From Gilvimarinus gilvus (lineage in GTDB: Bacteria; Pseudomonadota; Gammaproteobacteria; Pseudomonadales; Cellvibrionaceae), in NCBI RefSeq assembly GCF_030518155.1, contig NZ_JAULRU010000610.1:1-45278 (forward strand): a stretch of DNA of 45,278 bases, written 5' to 3'. The position numbers and the translations under genes were made by a program. Of the stretch, positions 25,845 through 34,749 are shown one piece after another. The notes below the pieces were generated by a model. It saw nothing but the letters and a program-made list of their open reading frames with translations. It ran no database searches and was not told the DNA's origin. Within the stretch, counting starts at the first letter, position 1. Each line of letters begins with the position of its first letter.

Positions 25845-25958
25845 TCGCGCATTTAACCCTAATGACGTTACGACCACAAGAGACCATCACAAGCGGCTAA
25901 AGTGCCAATCGCATGCCATTACAGCGACGATTGCATGTGCTATTGTTGAGTAAATAGA

Positions 25959-26552
25959 ATGTGCAAGCGCTCGATGTTTGCGGAGAAAATAACAGTGGAT
26001 GACCGTCGCGAATATTTCCGAATAGATGTACAGGCCAATATCGATATGGCCGTTTTGACCGCCCAGCCGACTCACCAGGAAGATCCGGCGAGTCACTTTT
26101 CCGCCAGTCCTGTACTCCGAGCCATGGCCGAGCTTAAAAAGCTCGACGGTGAGGCCGTGCAATTACAGCAGCAAATCAAAGACAGCGACCGGGCACTGGG
26201 TGAATACTTACACGTCATGTCGCGCAAAATCGACGTGCTTGCCGTTTACTGTTTAACCAGCAGTACCGAATCACAGGGTGATTACGGTGAGATCACGATC
26301 AGCGAAGGTGGGCTCAGTTTTATCGGCGAACAAGCGGTCAAGATCGATGATTGGGTCGCTTTGATGCTAATTTTTGCTCATCCAACCATGGCAATCGCAT
26401 TGCATGGTCAAATTACACGATGTGAACCAGATCCAGACAAGGGCTACCAAATTGCGGCAGAATTCCGCTACGAAAACAGCGCGCAACGTCAGCAAATTAG
26501 CCAGCAGATCATGCGATCCCAAATGGAGTCGATCCGCAGCAATAAAACCTGA
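25959..26552 (+). CDS. PilZ-domain protein (putative c-di-GMP receptor)
   Basis: PilZ domains bind cyclic di-GMP. The 197-residue protein carries the N-terminal arginine motif in DDRREYFRIDV (about 14-25). The second motif, normally D/N-x-S-x-x-G, reads Thr-Ile-Ser-Glu-Gly-Gly, so the acidic/amide position is Thr. About 80 residues between the motifs include a helical, probably coiled-coil section (AMAELKKLDGEAVQLQQQIK) resembling an insertion. Starts at 25959 or 25974 are both possible; neither has a strong ribosome site. It is divergent from lolC, and a PilZ gene also sits beside lolCDE in Pseudomonas. Binding of c-di-GMP is likely but not certain. Confidence 0.82.
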   Translation: MCKRSMFAEKITVDDRREYFRIDVQANIDMAVLTAQPTHQEDPASHFSASPVLRAMAELKKLDGEAVQLQQQIKDSDRALGEYLHVMSRKIDVLAVYCLTSSTESQGDYGEITISEGGLSFIGEQAVKIDDWVALMLIFAHPTMAIALHGQITRCEPDPDKGYQIAAEFRYENSAQRQQISQQIMRSQMESIRSNKT

Positions 26553-26582
26553 CATTGCGCCCTTCCACCTAGGAATTGCGCT

Positions 26583-26894
26583 ATGAAACGGTTACCTCTT
26601 TATACACTACTCCCCTGGGCCCTGCTGATGTCCCTGTGTGCAACTGCACGCGCCGATGTGGTAGAAATTCCGATAGGCGAACAAACCAAACAGGCGAGTA
26701 TAACCACTCCCGACAAAGGGCATACAAAAGCCCGGGTAATTCAGCAATTTGGCGATCCCGACAACACCTCTGGTCCGGTAGGGGAACCGGCCATTTATCG
26801 CTGGGAATATTCTAACTTTGTGGTGTATTTTGAAAACGATTGGGTCATCCACTCGGTGGTGAAATTTACCCCGACAGTAGATCCTGCCTCGTAG
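26583..26894 (+). CDS. Small exported protein, BamE/SmpA-like in style
   Basis: The 103-residue protein has a Sec signal peptide (about 1-24, ending in ATARA) and a mature part of about 79 residues. AGGAA lies 7 nt before the ATG. The mature part has TKARVIQQFGDPDNTSGPVG followed by YRWEYSNFVVYFENDWVIHSVV. A helix, a Gly-x-Pro turn, and strands ending in a predicted VYFE stretch resemble the SmpA/OmlA (BamE) fold. That is a pattern judgement, not a proven match. There is no lipobox, so it would be soluble in the periplasm. It starts 30 bp after the PilZ gene and may share its transcript. Confidence 0.75.
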   Translation: MKRLPLYTLLPWALLMSLCATARADVVEIPIGEQTKQASITTPDKGHTKARVIQQFGDPDNTSGPVGEPAIYRWEYSNFVVYFENDWVIHSVVKFTPTVDPAS

Positions 26895-26926
26895 CCGTAA
26901 AGTACGCCAGCAGCATATTTAACAGG

Positions 26927-27135
26927 CTACGTGCCAGCCACAACGACCGTATCACGACCCGCAGACTTAGCTCGGTATAACGCCTTATCTGCAACGCTAA
27001 TTAAATTGGTTGCATGCGGAAAATCGGCCACCAATACTAAGCATTCATCACCCACAGTAACGTAAGACATTATATGTCGAGAGATAGTCTGCGATTTCAC
27101 CCTCTGGCACCACTGCGCCTGAGTTACTGATCTAG
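26927..27135 (-). pseudogene. Decayed C-terminal fragment of a GGDEF (diguanylate cyclase) domain
   Basis: On the minus strand a frame ending at a TAG (26929-26927) encodes VADKALYRAKSAGRD near its end, the hallmark tail of GGDEF domains. Upstream residues AQWCQRVKSQ and SYVTVGDE also fit the helix and strand that follow the active site. The frame is open to a TAA near 27170, but the GGDEF active-site half and any start are gone. The region holds no other gene and accounts for much of the gap between 26895 and 27274. It looks like the remnant of a deleted or transposed cyclase gene. Confidence 0.7.
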
Positions 27136-27274
27136 CCCCTGCTCTGCCGTGATTATTGGGTTTTTATTCAAATAACCGAAATGCCAGGCGTATTTTCTAA
27201 AGCTCACGCCTGCCGCCACACACGATGAAACCTGTTAAACTGACCCCACTACGTTGAGACTTAGAGGCGATGGA

Positions 27275-29491
27275 ATGAAAGGGACTATGGGTATTAAATG
27301 GGTAGCAATGCTTTGTCTAGCGTTGAGTGCATTTAGCGTGCATGCCATTGACTGGCCACAGCAAATTACCGCAAAAGAAGGCTCTGTTGTCGTCTACCAA
27401 CCACAACCAGAATCTATGCAAGGCAACCGCCTTAGCGGGCGAGCCGCCATGTCGCTTGAACTGAAGGGTCAACCCGCCCCCATTTTCGGTGCCTTTTGGT
27501 TTAACGCGCGGATAGACACTAATCAAGACGCGGGCACTGTGTTCGTCCGCGACCTTAAAGTGACGAAAGTACGCTGGCCAGATTCCAGCGAGGCCGACGA
27601 GGCAAGGTTCACCGAAGTGGTTGAATCGGCCCTTCCCCAGGCGGGCTTTGTGGCAAGCCTTGACGCGCTGTCAGCCAGCCTGGAAAGTGCCGAGATTGAA
27701 CAAAAAAGCCTAACCGAGTTGAAAACCGACGCTCCGGTTATTCTGTTTCGCGACGAGCTTTCGGTACTGCTAATGTTCGACGGCGAGCCGCGATTTAGTG
27801 ACGTCGAAAATAGCCACTATGAGCGCGCTCTAAATTCCCCCTTTGTGGTGGTGCGCGATAAAAAAAGTAAAATAACGTATCTGAGCAGTGGCAATTTTTG
27901 GTACAGCGCCGCCAAGCCTACTGGCCCTTACACCAGCATAACCAACCCGCCAGCCGATTTGGTGAAAATGCTACCCAAAACGGAAGAAAAGCCAGCGGAG
28001 GGTGCAGTAGCGCCTGCTATCGTTGTCGCAACGCAGCCCACCGAACTTATCGTCACGCAAGGTGAGGCCCGCTGGAAGAGTTTAGCGGGTGGCAAATTGC
28101 TCTATGTTGAAAATACTGAAACGCCCTGGTTGCGCGACATTGAAGCCGGAAAAATGTACTTGCTGCTGTCGGGGCGGTGGTTCAGCGCCAACAATGAAAA
28201 TGGTCCCTGGCAATTTGCTCGCCCCGATCAATTGCCCAAAAGCTTTAGCGAGATTCCGCCAGACTCAGATATTGGCGGAGTGCGTACCGCAGTCGCTGGT
28301 ACCGATGAGGCCGAAGATGCCATGCTTGATGCCGCCATTCCGCAAACAACGGCGGTCAAGCGCAGTGAAGCGACGCTGGAGGTAAGCTACGATGGCAAGC
28401 CGGAATTTGCGAGCATTGACGGCACTACCGTCGCTTACGCTGTCAATACGGGCGCGCAAGTCTTAAAAATAGACAATCACTTTTACGCGGTAGACAACGG
28501 CGTATGGTTCGAGTCGAATAAGGCGACCGGCCCATGGACAGTGGCCGACAATGTTCCCAGCGAAAAAATCAAACAAATTCCACCGAGTTCACCGGTTTAC
28601 AACACAACGTACGTAGAAGTGTATGACTCGACACCCGATGTTGTTTATGTGGGTTATCGGCCCGGCTATTTGTGGTCTTTCCCCTATTACGGCGTGCCCG
28701 TCTACGGTACCGGCTGGTATTACCCTCCCTACTGGGGCGCAACGTACTACCCTCGCCCACCTACCTGGGGATTCAATGTAGGCTATAACCCCTGGACCGG
28801 CTGGAATTACGGCGTGAGCTGGAGCAATGGCTTTTTTAGTTTTGGGGTGAGCTGGGGCGGCGGCTGGAGCGGCCCGTATCGCCCCTGGGGTTGTTGTCAT
28901 GGCTGGTATGGTGGCGGCTACCGCCCTCCTGTCGTGATCAATACCGGCAACATCAATATTGGCAACAACATCAATGTAGGCAACCGCGTTAACGTCAACA
29001 ACCGGTTAAACAACACCTCCATTAAACGCAAGACACAGGCAAAAAATATTTACCAACGCCCAGGCAATGTAAAACGCAATGCCAGCTCCGCTACTATTCA
29101 CAATCACCTTAAACAAGCTAAAACGCTAAACACACGCGACAACAATGTGTTTGCCGATAAACACGGCAACGTCGCCCGCAAAGTTGGCGATAATTGGCAA
29201 ACTCGTGATAATGGTAGTTGGAATAATCATCAGGACCTCACCATTCAAGAAGAGCGTATTCCGCAAAGACACGACAATATCGGCAGCCAAAGCAAAGAAA
29301 TGCCTCGCCCGCAATTTGACAATCACTTGCAAAGGGACAGGCAATACAACCGACCAAGCACGCGCCCCACACTGGACCGCGGTGGCCTTAATCGTGATTT
29401 TGGTGCGCGCCAACGCGGTATGAACCGCTCAATGAATCGCCCCATGAACCGACAAATGCCGGTGCGCGGCGGTGGCGGCTTCCGCCGTTAG
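27275..29491 (+). CDS. Exported Tyr/Gly/Trp-rich protein with GPW repeats
   Basis: The 738-residue protein has a signal peptide (about 1-24, ending SVHA). The ATG at 27275 is chosen because AGAGG lies 7 nt before it; a TTG at 27254 also opens the frame. The middle carries three similar units: SGNFWYSAAKPTGPY, SGRWFSANNENGPW and DNGVWFESNKATGPW. Between about 450 and 560 the chain is extremely rich in Tyr, Trp, Gly and Pro (GVSWGGGWSGPYRPW, HGWYGGGYRPP). Then come Asn-rich INTGNINIGNNINVGN and a basic Arg/Asn/Gln-rich tail ending MPVRGGGGFRR. Proteins of this type are sometimes annotated as carbohydrate-binding family V/XII; I cannot confirm a function. It may be a surface or matrix protein. 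Confidence 0.85.
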   Translation: MKGTMGIKWVAMLCLALSAFSVHAIDWPQQITAKEGSVVVYQPQPESMQGNRLSGRAAMSLELKGQPAPIFGAFWFNARIDTNQDAGTVFVRDLKVTKVRWPDSSEADEARFTEVVESALPQAGFVASLDALSASLESAEIEQKSLTELKTDAPVILFRDELSVLLMFDGEPRFSDVENSHYERALNSPFVVVRDKKSKITYLSSGNFWYSAAKPTGPYTSITNPPADLVKMLPKTEEKPAEGAVAPAIVVATQPTELIVTQGEARWKSLAGGKLLYVENTETPWLRDIEAGKMYLLLSGRWFSANNENGPWQFARPDQLPKSFSEIPPDSDIGGVRTAVAGTDEAEDAMLDAAIPQTTAVKRSEATLEVSYDGKPEFASIDGTTVAYAVNTGAQVLKIDNHFYAVDNGVWFESNKATGPWTVADNVPSEKIKQIPPSSPVYNTTYVEVYDSTPDVVYVGYRPGYLWSFPYYGVPVYGTGWYYPPYWGATYYPRPPTWGFNVGYNPWTGWNYGVSWSNGFFSFGVSWGGGWSGPYRPWGCCHGWYGGGYRPPVVINTGNINIGNNINVGNRVNVNNRLNNTSIKRKTQAKNIYQRPGNVKRNASSATIHNHLKQAKTLNTRDNNVFADKHGNVARKVGDNWQTRDNGSWNNHQDLTIQEERIPQRHDNIGSQSKEMPRPQFDNHLQRDRQYNRPSTRPTLDRGGLNRDFGARQRGMNRSMNRPMNRQMPVRGGGGFRR

Positions 29492-29500
29492 CTCTTTACA

Positions 29501-29530
29501 GCTGGGCTTTTCACACGCGAAAAGTCCAGC
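29501..29530. terminator. Hairpin between two convergent genes
   Basis: The arms at 29501-29512 and 29519-29530 pair at 11 of 12 positions (the twelfth is G-T) around a 6-nt loop. It sits 10 bp after the GPW-repeat gene and 30 bp from the convergent membrane-protein gene. No long T tract follows, so it is a bidirectional terminator-like structure rather than a classic one. Confidence 0.55.
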
Positions 29531-29560
29531 AGTGGCTGTATTGGTGCGCACCCAAAGTGG

Positions 29561-30010
29561 TCAGGTATCCGCTTGCTCGCTGGAGCGTTCAGCGGGCCAG
29601 AGCAGCCCCAATTTTATAGACGTTATGATAACCAACTGACTGGCGGTAACCGCCAGAAAAAAGCCAATGGGGTGGCCCGGCACTCCGCGTTGCAGTAAGT
29701 AAGCAAAATACAGTGTGGCGATGGCATTGATGGCAAACACGACGTGCAGTGCCCAGCGCCTTGAACGCCACAACGCTCGGCAGGTTAACAAATTGGCGCC
29801 GGCGGCCAGTGCTAATATTAATCCGGGCAGTAACAGCGACAGCTGTGATGCGGCAAACCTATGTTCAGCGCCAAGCGCCGTAGCCCATACAGCACTTAGG
29901 TGACCGGTTGCCCCGGCCAGAAGAAACAACCCCAGTAAAAACCCACCGGCAGCGGCCAACTGGTACAGCCCATTGCCGGATTGGGGGTCTGCTCTGTTAA
30001 AAGGCGACAT
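29561..30010 (-). CDS. Four-helix membrane protein in a two-component operon
   Basis: The 149-residue protein has about four hydrophobic helices: residues 17-35, 52-73, 82-103 and 115-135. I do not recognise the family. The ATG at 30010 overlaps the end of the response regulator by 14 bp and has a G-rich ribosome site; the longer frame to 30148 only reads back into the regulator. It is therefore the third gene of the kinase-regulator operon. It could be the output target of the system or an accessory membrane component. Confidence 0.72.
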   Translation of the reverse strand: MSPFNRADPQSGNGLYQLAAAGGFLLGLFLLAGATGHLSAVWATALGAEHRFAASQLSLLLPGLILALAAGANLLTCRALWRSRRWALHVVFAINAIATLYFAYLLQRGVPGHPIGFFLAVTASQLVIITSIKLGLLWPAERSSEQADT

Positions 30011-30668
30011 GGCTGCCCCCCACTTTCGCCAGTCCACACTCATAGGCGAAAACCACCGCCTGGGCACGATCGCGTAACTCCAATTTGGCCAACAAACTAG
30101 AGACATGAGTTTTAACAGTCGCGGCGCCAATAAACAGGGCCTCGGCAATCTCTGAATTGCTTTTCCCCACCGCGAGAGCCTGAAGCACTTCGCGCTCTCG
30201 CGCGGTAAGTCGCGCTAAGCGTTCACTCAGCTCGCGCCCCACGCCCATATGTTGAGCAAACTGACCGATTAACCTGCGGGTTATGGTGGGCGAAAGCATA
30301 GCCCCCCCCTCGAAGACAGTGCGCACAGCGTTCACCAAATCCTCAGGTGGTATGTCCTTCAATACAAAACCACTGGCGCCAGCACGCAGGGCGCGATAAA
30401 CATATTCATCAGGATCAAAGGTGGTAAGAATAATGACGCGTGTATTGACACTCGCCTCTGACAAAATTTGAGAGGTTGCTTCCAGACCATCTAGCTCGGG
30501 CATCCGAATATCCATTAAAATAATATCCGGTCGATACTTTTTGGCTGCGGCAACGGCCTCAAGACCATTACTCGCCTCGGCCACCACCTCGATATCACCC
30601 TCGTGCTGCAACACCAATGCAAATCCGCGCCGAACCAGTGCCTGATCATCTACCACCAAAACGCGCAC
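29997..30668 (-). CDS. NarL/LuxR-family response regulator
   Basis: The 223-residue regulator starts at a GTG at 30668. AAAGGAGA lies 7 nt upstream and the kinase stop is 2 bp away; the longer frame to 30707 overlaps the kinase. The receiver domain has Asp7-Asp8 and phospho-acceptor Asp53 (IILMDIRMPELDG). A LuxR-type helix-turn-helix follows (LTAREREVLQALAVGKSNSEIAEAL ... TVKTHVSSLLAKL). The Thr-Thr-Phe-Asp and Lys of the active site (ILTTFD, VLKD) are intact. It pairs with the HisKA_3 kinase just upstream. The regulated genes are not known; the adjacent membrane-protein gene is a natural candidate. Confidence 0.93.
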   Translation of the reverse strand: MRVLVVDDQALVRRGFALVLQHEGDIEVVAEASNGLEAVAAAKKYRPDIILMDIRMPELDGLEATSQILSEASVNTRVIILTTFDPDEYVYRALRAGASGFVLKDIPPEDLVNAVRTVFEGGAMLSPTITRRLIGQFAQHMGVGRELSERLARLTAREREVLQALAVGKSNSEIAEALFIGAATVKTHVSSLLAKLELRDRAQAVVFAYECGLAKVGGSHVAF

Positions 30669-30670
30669 GC

Positions 30671-31915
30671 TTACGTCTCCTTTAACTTGCGCGGCAAGAT
30701 CGCGCATACTTCAAAACCATTGTTGCTCCCGGCGTTCGCTTTGAACCCCGCACTAAACGATCCGCCAAGCAAAGCAACGCGCTCGCGCATGCCTACAATG
30801 CCGTGACCACTCTTGTTCACCCCCTTGGTGAAGCCTCCATTGTCCATAATCGTCAATTCAAGATCCTCATTCCGGCCATCCAGAGTCACAACCACTTTTG
30901 CTTGTGCACCCGCATGCTTGATAACGTTGGTGAGGGCCTCTTGAACGATACGGTATATAGTCAACTCAAGCCGAGCAGCCAAAGCAGACACATCACCTAA
31001 AGTGATTAACTCTACCTCCAGACCCACATCGCTAACCTGACGAACGAGATTTGTTAAATCGCCAATGCCAGGCTGAGGGTCAATCGGCTCTTCCAAATCA
31101 TCCGGCCGCATGAGGCTCAACAAGTGACGCATCTCCGACAATGCTTGTCGCCCCGCCAACTCCACCGAGGCCATGGCTTCGCTGGCAGCCGCTACGTCAC
31201 TTGGGGCTATGGTTCTCGCCGCCCCGGCCTGTACCGTCATTAAACTTACCTGGTGTGCAACCACATCGTGCATCTCGCGAGCAATACGGGCGCGCTCTGC
31301 GATTACCGCGCGCTCTGCATCAAGGTCGCGCTCGCGCTCCAAATACCGGGCCCGCTCTTCCAGCAAACGTAAATACTCACCGCGAAAACGCAATCTTCGA
31401 CCAAAATACCAAAGGGCCAATACCAGTATCGCGGCAATAGCGCCACCGGCGTTAGCAGTATTAACCAGCAGTAAATCCACGGCCACAAACATTGACGCTA
31501 CAAACGCGCCGAGCACACTGGCTTGATTGTTGGCCTCATATCGCCCCAGGCTGTACAGAGAAAAGGCCAAGGCGACGACCCCATGCACCGGCGCCACCAG
31601 ATACAACAAAATGGATACTAACAGCACAACACCGTGTACCTGCCATGGATAACTGCGGCGCCACAGCAAGGCAAAGTTCGCCACAAACGCACACAAATAC
31701 ACGCCGACATCGGGCAGGCTCTGGAGCGCCATAACATCGCCTGAACTACCGCGTGACCACATTAATAAATTTAGAAAAAGAGAGCTTAGTGCAATCAGCA
31801 AATCGGTGGCGTGAGGCCAGCGCTCAAAAGGCCCGCGCCAAGGCCGCCACAAAGTGGCGTCGGGCCCATGCGGGCTAAAAAGACGGCGTATAAACAAAGA
31901 CAAAGATTCTTGCAT
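30671..31915 (-). CDS. Membrane sensor histidine kinase (HisKA_3, DesK/NarL-partner type)
   Basis: The 414-residue kinase has about five membrane helices in residues 37-172 and a linking helix rich in Glu/Arg. The dimerisation/phosphoacceptor domain has His216 in IAREMHDVVAHQVS. The ATP-binding domain is complete: N-box EALTNVIKHAG, DNGG and GHGIVGMRERVALLGG. No periplasmic sensing domain is evident, so the helices probably sense a membrane or cell-envelope cue, as in DesK and LiaS relatives (family knowledge). The gene is 2 bp from its regulator and divergent from the DUF2306 gene with a 173-bp gap. Confidence 0.93.
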   Translation of the reverse strand: MQESLSLFIRRLFSPHGPDATLWRPWRGPFERWPHATDLLIALSSLFLNLLMWSRGSSGDVMALQSLPDVGVYLCAFVANFALLWRRSYPWQVHGVVLLVSILLYLVAPVHGVVALAFSLYSLGRYEANNQASVLGAFVASMFVAVDLLLVNTANAGGAIAAILVLALWYFGRRLRFRGEYLRLLEERARYLERERDLDAERAVIAERARIAREMHDVVAHQVSLMTVQAGAARTIAPSDVAAASEAMASVELAGRQALSEMRHLLSLMRPDDLEEPIDPQPGIGDLTNLVRQVSDVGLEVELITLGDVSALAARLELTIYRIVQEALTNVIKHAGAQAKVVVTLDGRNEDLELTIMDNGGFTKGVNKSGHGIVGMRERVALLGGSFSAGFKANAGSNNGFEVCAILPRKLKET

Positions 31916-32088
31916 TGATAAATTCTAGTCCAAGGCTGCTCAGACTGTCATGCCCATTTAGAGGGATACCGCATCATGCTTTCTCATACTTTTGGCGGAG
32001 ATCAAATTCCGACATGCGGGCGATGTGTAAATATAAACCAAGGCTCAATATGCTCAAACCTTCATGAGTGTTTATCAGGAGCAGAATA

Positions 32089-32913
32089 ATGAGCGAACTA
32101 GCATTACACAGCAACCTCACCACGAGCCAATTCACTACACGAGCGGTGGCGTTCAGCACGAAGGGCTGGTTTGTGTTGGCAGCACTGGGGCACTGGATAT
32201 TTCTTGCTTACATTCTCGCGGTATTTTATCCGCCCATTGCTCAACAAGGGCTGGAAGGATTGCAGGGTATGCACTTGCCATCGGGGTTTCGCGAAGGTGA
32301 ACATTTAGGCAACCTGGCGGCAGTCAGTCACGTCCTATTGGCCGCGATTATTATTGGTGGAGGCCCGCTGCAGCTCATACCTGCCGTACGGCAAGGCTTC
32401 CCTAGGTTTCACCGCTGGTTGGGGCGCAGCTATCTAGTTGCAGCAATCACTAGCAGCATTGGCGGCTTATATATGACCTGGACGCGGAGTAACATCGGCG
32501 ATCTCATTTCTCATATAGGCATTTCAGGTGACGGCTTGCTAATTATCGCATTTGGAATATTGGCGTTGCGCAGTGCGTTGAAGCGCCAATTTGATCAACA
32601 CCGCCGCTGGGCACTGCGCTTGTTTATGGTAGCCAGCGCTGTTTGGTTTTTTCGGGTTGGATTAATGGGCTGGGCCATGCTAACCGGCGGCATTGGCATC
32701 CACTGGGAAACCTTCACAGGGCCCTTTCTCTATGTGCTCGGGTTCGCTCAGTATTTGCTGCCACTGATTATGCTCGAGTGGTACTTTCACTGCCAGCGCC
32801 AAGCAAGCCCAAATATAAAAATTGCCTACGTGATAACGCTCAGCGCATTAACACTGTTTATGTGCCTGGGAATATTTGCCGCAACCATGGGGCTTTGGTT
32901 GCCAAGAATGTGA
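32089..32913 (+). CDS. DUF2306 multi-helix membrane protein
   Basis: The 274-residue protein has about seven hydrophobic helices and the DUF2306 wording HVLLAAIIIGGGPLQLIPAVR and FHRWLGRSYLVAAITSSIGG, with conserved His and Arg residues near the helix ends. The ATG at 32089 has AGGAG 8 nt upstream, better than the in-frame ATG at 32068. The family function is not established. It is transcribed away from the histidine kinase, so the divergent gap could carry a site shared by both. There is no downstream operon partner until the small DUF6435 gene 85 bp on. Confidence 0.88.
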   Translation: MSELALHSNLTTSQFTTRAVAFSTKGWFVLAALGHWIFLAYILAVFYPPIAQQGLEGLQGMHLPSGFREGEHLGNLAAVSHVLLAAIIIGGGPLQLIPAVRQGFPRFHRWLGRSYLVAAITSSIGGLYMTWTRSNIGDLISHIGISGDGLLIIAFGILALRSALKRQFDQHRRWALRLFMVASAVWFFRVGLMGWAMLTGGIGIHWETFTGPFLYVLGFAQYLLPLIMLEWYFHCQRQASPNIKIAYVITLSALTLFMCLGIFAATMGLWLPRM

Positions 32914-32998
32914 TACAGGCCAAATCCTGTAATATGGGTAAACCAATCCTTACTCTGGCACGTATCTAGCCTCACACTTTAACGCACAAGGCCCATGT

Positions 32999-33181
32999 AT
33001 GTTGTCGTTTTTACGCAAAGACCCAACTAAGAAGCTGCAAAAATCCTACGAGGCGATTCTAGAGAAGGCCATGCTGGCCCAGCGCAGCGGGGATATAAAA
33101 ACCTACTCCCTGCTCACAGAAGAGGCTGAAAAGGTACGGGCACAAATTGAGGCTATTCAGGCGGAACAAGTGCAGCACTAA
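32999..33181 (+). CDS. Small DUF6435-like protein
   Basis: The 60-residue protein begins MLSFLRKDPTKKLQKSYEAI and continues as a charged helical hairpin rich in Ala, Glu and Gln. This resembles the small DUF6435 (Lacal_2735-type) proteins, whose function is unknown. AAGG lies upstream of the ATG with a suitable spacer. It has no signal peptide and is probably cytoplasmic and helical. Confidence 0.72.
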   Translation: MLSFLRKDPTKKLQKSYEAILEKAMLAQRSGDIKTYSLLTEEAEKVRAQIEAIQAEQVQH

Positions 33182-33311
33182 GGTGGCGACACCAGATTAA
33201 AACAATGCGCGATCAACCAAAGTGCTCGCCTAGCTTTTCGGCCTTCTCTTACCACGAACGAGTCGTTAGAGGTAGTAGGTGCAAGCGTTAAATGGGGGAC
33301 ACCCGCGAGCG

Positions 33312-34103
33312 CTACTCCGGGGTAAATTGCTCTACGTGAACCATCTGGCTTAGGGGGTAGGCAGGCGGGCCAAATTGGTTAAATACCGCAACGTCTGCCG
33401 CGTCGCGGCCATAGCCAATGGCGATATAGCCACCGGGTGACGTGGTGGGGGTAGCATCAAAGGTATACCAGCGATCCCCCACGTAAGCTTCAAACCAGGC
33501 ATGCATATCCATAGGCACAAGCCCTTCCAGGTAACCCACCACCAAACGCGCCGGAATACTCAGGGCGCGACACAATGCAATGCCCAAATGCGACAGATCA
33601 CGGCAAACACCCACCTGATTGATATTAACGCCCACCGCCGATACCGGCAAATCACCACTGCCGGGCTCATAGCTAATGTTCCGGCGCAACCAGGCTTCAA
33701 TGCAGGCCACCTGATCGTAACCGAGGGTTTGTCCCGCCGTAATTTCCTGCGCCATATGATTGAACTGCTCCGCCTCACAGTAGCGACTGGGTAACAGGTA
33801 ATTTAGAACTCCGTAAGGAAGGTTCTGTATTTCGACGAACTCCGCCCCTGGGCAGCGATCCACGGCATCTATAGTGAGAACTTCTACTTGAGTTCGGATC
33901 GAAAACGGCCCCACCGGCGCCACCAACCGCTGGCAAAGGTTTCCGAATAAATCACTGAATTCGTCCACATGTAACTGAGGAGAAAGCGCGTATTCTTCGC
34001 GAGCAATCCACTGTTGCGCCCCACTGCGCGGGCGCAACATCAAAATAAACGGCGTGGGAAAGGTAATGTCAAAGTGCAATTCATAGCTGGCGCGCAACCA
34101 CAT
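33312..34103 (-). CDS. Transglutaminase-like cysteine protease-family protein
   Basis: The 263-residue protein has a bacterial transglutaminase-like core with the full catalytic triad: Cys167 in QVGVCRDLSHL, His201 in DMHAWFEAYV and Asp216 in WYTFDATP. An N-terminal beta-rich domain (about 1-80) precedes it, as in related proteins that act on peptides or amides. The ATG at 34103 has GGGAGAG upstream; the frame to 34145 is an alternative. No signal peptide is seen, so it is probably cytoplasmic. It is convergent with the DUF6435 gene and has no operon partner. The substrate is unknown. Confidence 0.88.
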   Translation of the reverse strand: MWLRASYELHFDITFPTPFILMLRPRSGAQQWIAREEYALSPQLHVDEFSDLFGNLCQRLVAPVGPFSIRTQVEVLTIDAVDRCPGAEFVEIQNLPYGVLNYLLPSRYCEAEQFNHMAQEITAGQTLGYDQVACIEAWLRRNISYEPGSGDLPVSAVGVNINQVGVCRDLSHLGIALCRALSIPARLVVGYLEGLVPMDMHAWFEAYVGDRWYTFDATPTTSPGGYIAIGYGRDAADVAVFNQFGPPAYPLSQMVHVEQFTPE

Positions 34104-34251
34104 ACGAGACTCTCCCCAAAATATGAGCAAACAAAACGGTGCCAAAGGTTACGCACCTACCTACAGCATACAGGGGAATAGCAGGTATGGGTAATGGCGC
34201 TGTAACAATAAGACGGGGCCCTGTGGCAAATCTTGCGCGCTATAACAAGGC

Positions 34252-34749
34252 TCACCAGAGGGTAAACTCCAGCTTGCCAATCGCTAAATACATCACGGCT
34301 ATAACTGCCAGGGGCATAATTAAAAGAGCCAGCTTGGTAAAAGCTCCGTGGTACAAACGCAAACCGACTTGCTCCCAAGGCTTCAAAACAGCGCCGGCAT
34401 ACAGTTTTTTAGTGGCGCTGTTGGCGAGCCAATTACCGAGCACAACATCAACCACTTCCAGAGGAACAATGACCAGCATCACGATGGTGAGCTTTTGCGA
34501 TAACCACTCTGCCCCCAGCCACCCGTAATCAAGGGCCATGTAAAAACCTGTCGCTAACAGTACAGCGAAAGCAATATGCTCTAACACAATGGTGTAGAAG
34601 AATACGCGGCTCACCTTATGTCCGGCTGAGCCTGCCAAATATTCACTATCTTCAACCGCTTTAAACACAAACCATGCGCCTAGTGCTGGTCCTAACCAGA
34701 AAATCAAAGCGCCGAGGTGCACCAGTTTGACAAGAGTATACTCGTTCAC
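34252..34749 (-). CDS. DUF2269-like integral membrane protein
   Basis: The 165-residue protein has about four helices (residues 5-28, 50-68, 85-105 and 138-160). KLVHLGALIFWLGPALGAWFVFK at the N-terminus, with an early His, is like DUF2269 and related small membrane proteins, some of which bind haem. The start is GTG at 34749, overlapping the previous gene's stop as GTGA, so it is translationally coupled. The role is unknown. The identification as DUF2269 is moderate. Confidence 0.78.
   Translation of the reverse strand: MNEYTLVKLVHLGALIFWLGPALGAWFVFKAVEDSEYLAGSAGHKVSRVFFYTIVLEHIAFAVLLATGFYMALDYGWLGAEWLSQKLTIVMLVIVPLEVVDVVLGNWLANSATKKLYAGAVLKPWEQVGLRLYHGAFTKLALLIMPLAVIAVMYLAIGKLEFTLW

Noticed and set aside
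31974-32159. A 61-codon minus-strand frame in the divergent kinase-DUF2306 gap
   Set aside because: It overlaps the DUF2306 start on the other strand and has no domain features. The gap is better read as a promoter region.
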